In this document: positions 63,450-64,000 of the stretch, piece by piece
Numbering within the stretch: position 1 is the first letter of the stretch
Layout: the number at the start of each line of letters is the position of its first letter
NCBI RefSeq assembly: GCF_000336575.1
Contig: NZ_AOPO01000019.1
Coordinates: 1 to 64,000 of the forward strand
Direction: 5' to 3'
DNA: 64,000 nt
Source of the DNA: Vreelandella titanicae BH1
GTDB taxonomy: Bacteria > Pseudomonadota > Gammaproteobacteria > Pseudomonadales > Halomonadaceae
The notes under the pieces: generated by a model
Seen by the model: the letters and a program-made list of their open reading frames with translations, nothing else
The model's database searches: none
What the model was told of the DNA's origin: nothing
Translations under genes and position numbers: made by a program

Positions 63450-64000
63450 ATGGTCAGTTCGCTTATTGCTCAGCTCCAAAGTGTCACGGGCAAGCGCTAT
63501 GTACATGTCGGCACCCGCGCCACCCATCGCTTCCGTAAAGGGTACCGTTACGGCGACGGGGAGGTGATGGCCGCCGTCGAGCCGGGCACGCTCTGGGAGC
63601 AGTGGCAAGTTTTGCAAGCCTGCGTGGACGCCGATGTCGCGATCATCATGCAGGCCGCCAATACCGGGCTGACCGGCGGTTCCACCCCTTTCGGGACGGG
63701 CTATGATCGGCCCATCGTCATCGTCAATACCCTGCGGATTGACCGGGTCGATCTGATCGACGAGGGTCGTCAGGCTATTTGCTTTCCCGGGGCAACGCTG
63801 GATAGGCTGGAGCGTGCGCTGCGTCCTATTGGCCGTGAGCCACACTCCGTGATTGGTTCGAGTTGCATTGGCGCGTCGGTGACCGGCGGTATTTGCAACA
63901 ACTCGGGCGGCTCGCTGGTACAGCGTGGGCCAGCGTATACGCAGCTATCTCTATTCGCTCAGGTGACCCCGGAGCGCAAGCTGGTGCTGGTGAATCACCT
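63450..64000 (+). CDS. dld: Quinone-dependent D-lactate dehydrogenase, partial (cut by window end)
   Basis: The first 183 codons of a membrane-associated FAD enzyme that oxidises D-lactate to pyruvate with electrons to quinone. An in-frame TAG directly before the ATG fixes the earliest start. The FAD-binding region matches E. coli Dld closely: MQAANTGLTGGSTP, FPGATLDRLERALRPIGREP, SSCIGASVTGGICNNSGGSL, RGPAYTQLSLFAQ. The full protein should be near 570 residues. It follows the TRAP genes by 86 bp, suggesting that the imported compound or its oxidation product is a D-2-hydroxy acid. Confidence 0.92.
   Translation, partial: MVSSLIAQLQSVTGKRYVHVGTRATHRFRKGYRYGDGEVMAAVEPGTLWEQWQVLQACVDADVAIIMQAANTGLTGGSTPFGTGYDRPIVIVNTLRIDRVDLIDEGRQAICFPGATLDRLERALRPIGREPHSVIGSSCIGASVTGGICNNSGGSLVQRGPAYTQLSLFAQVTPERKLVLVNH

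Overview
The window looks like a chromosomal segment of a halophilic gammaproteobacterium of the Halomonadaceae (Halomonas/Vreelandella-like). The evidence is moderately GC-rich coding DNA with short intergenic gaps, acidic exported proteins, a Trk potassium system, an AbgT transporter, osmoregulated periplasmic glucan genes, and gammaproteobacterial gene orders (def-fmt-rsmB-trkA; dprA-tsaC-hemF-aroE; bioB-F-H-C-D-A). The genus is inferred from protein resemblance and gene order, not from a marker gene. I found no rRNA, tRNA, CRISPR array, prophage or complete insertion sequence.

Layout. 1-10 kb: a minus-strand peptide-uptake operon (substrate-binding protein, two permeases, two ATPases), then two M20 peptidases, then sodC; a divergent LysR regulator sits at its head. 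10-14 kb: truC-tcdA-DUF1653-recQ on the plus strand. 14-18 kb: AbgT transporter, M20D amidohydrolase and a divergent LysR gene. 18-22 kb: a COG0523 (CobW-like) metallochaperone GTPase with a good Zur box, a shortened TIGR03643 gene beside a REP-like hairpin, a PepSY membrane protein, a methyltransferase and an XRE regulator, followed by about 500 bp of AT-rich non-coding DNA. 22-29 kb: a GAF-GGDEF-EAL protein and opgGH. 29-34.5 kb: ethanolamine use without a microcompartment (eutR, eutBC, permease), closed by a textbook terminator. 34.5-37.8 kb: CIA30 protein, aceK, a sirtuin without the usual zinc cysteines, and a 149-bp foldback element. 37.8-43.5 kb: a complete biotin operon. 43.5-51.9 kb: tapT, TraB-family protein, trkH, trkA, dodecin, rsmB, fmt, def. 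52-56.6 kb: a LysM-less relative of the LysM protein usually found before dprA, then dprA, tsaC and an in-frame hemF-aroE fusion. 56.6-64 kb: LysR, iron alcohol dehydrogenase, NADP-type aldehyde dehydrogenase, a DctPQM TRAP transporter and the start of dld, cut by the window edge.

Functionally this is mostly core metabolism plus several small nutrient modules, each with its own divergent regulator: peptides, acyl- or aminobenzoyl-amino acids, ethanolamine, and a hydroxy-acid or diol taken up by TRAP. I see no defence island or mobile cluster. The most unusual items are the hemF-aroE fusion that keeps an internal aroE ribosome-binding site, the foldback element at 37.7 kb, the zinc-module-deficient sirtuin, the duplicated segment inside the RecQ zinc module, and the alcohol dehydrogenase/aldehyde dehydrogenase/TRAP/Dld cluster.
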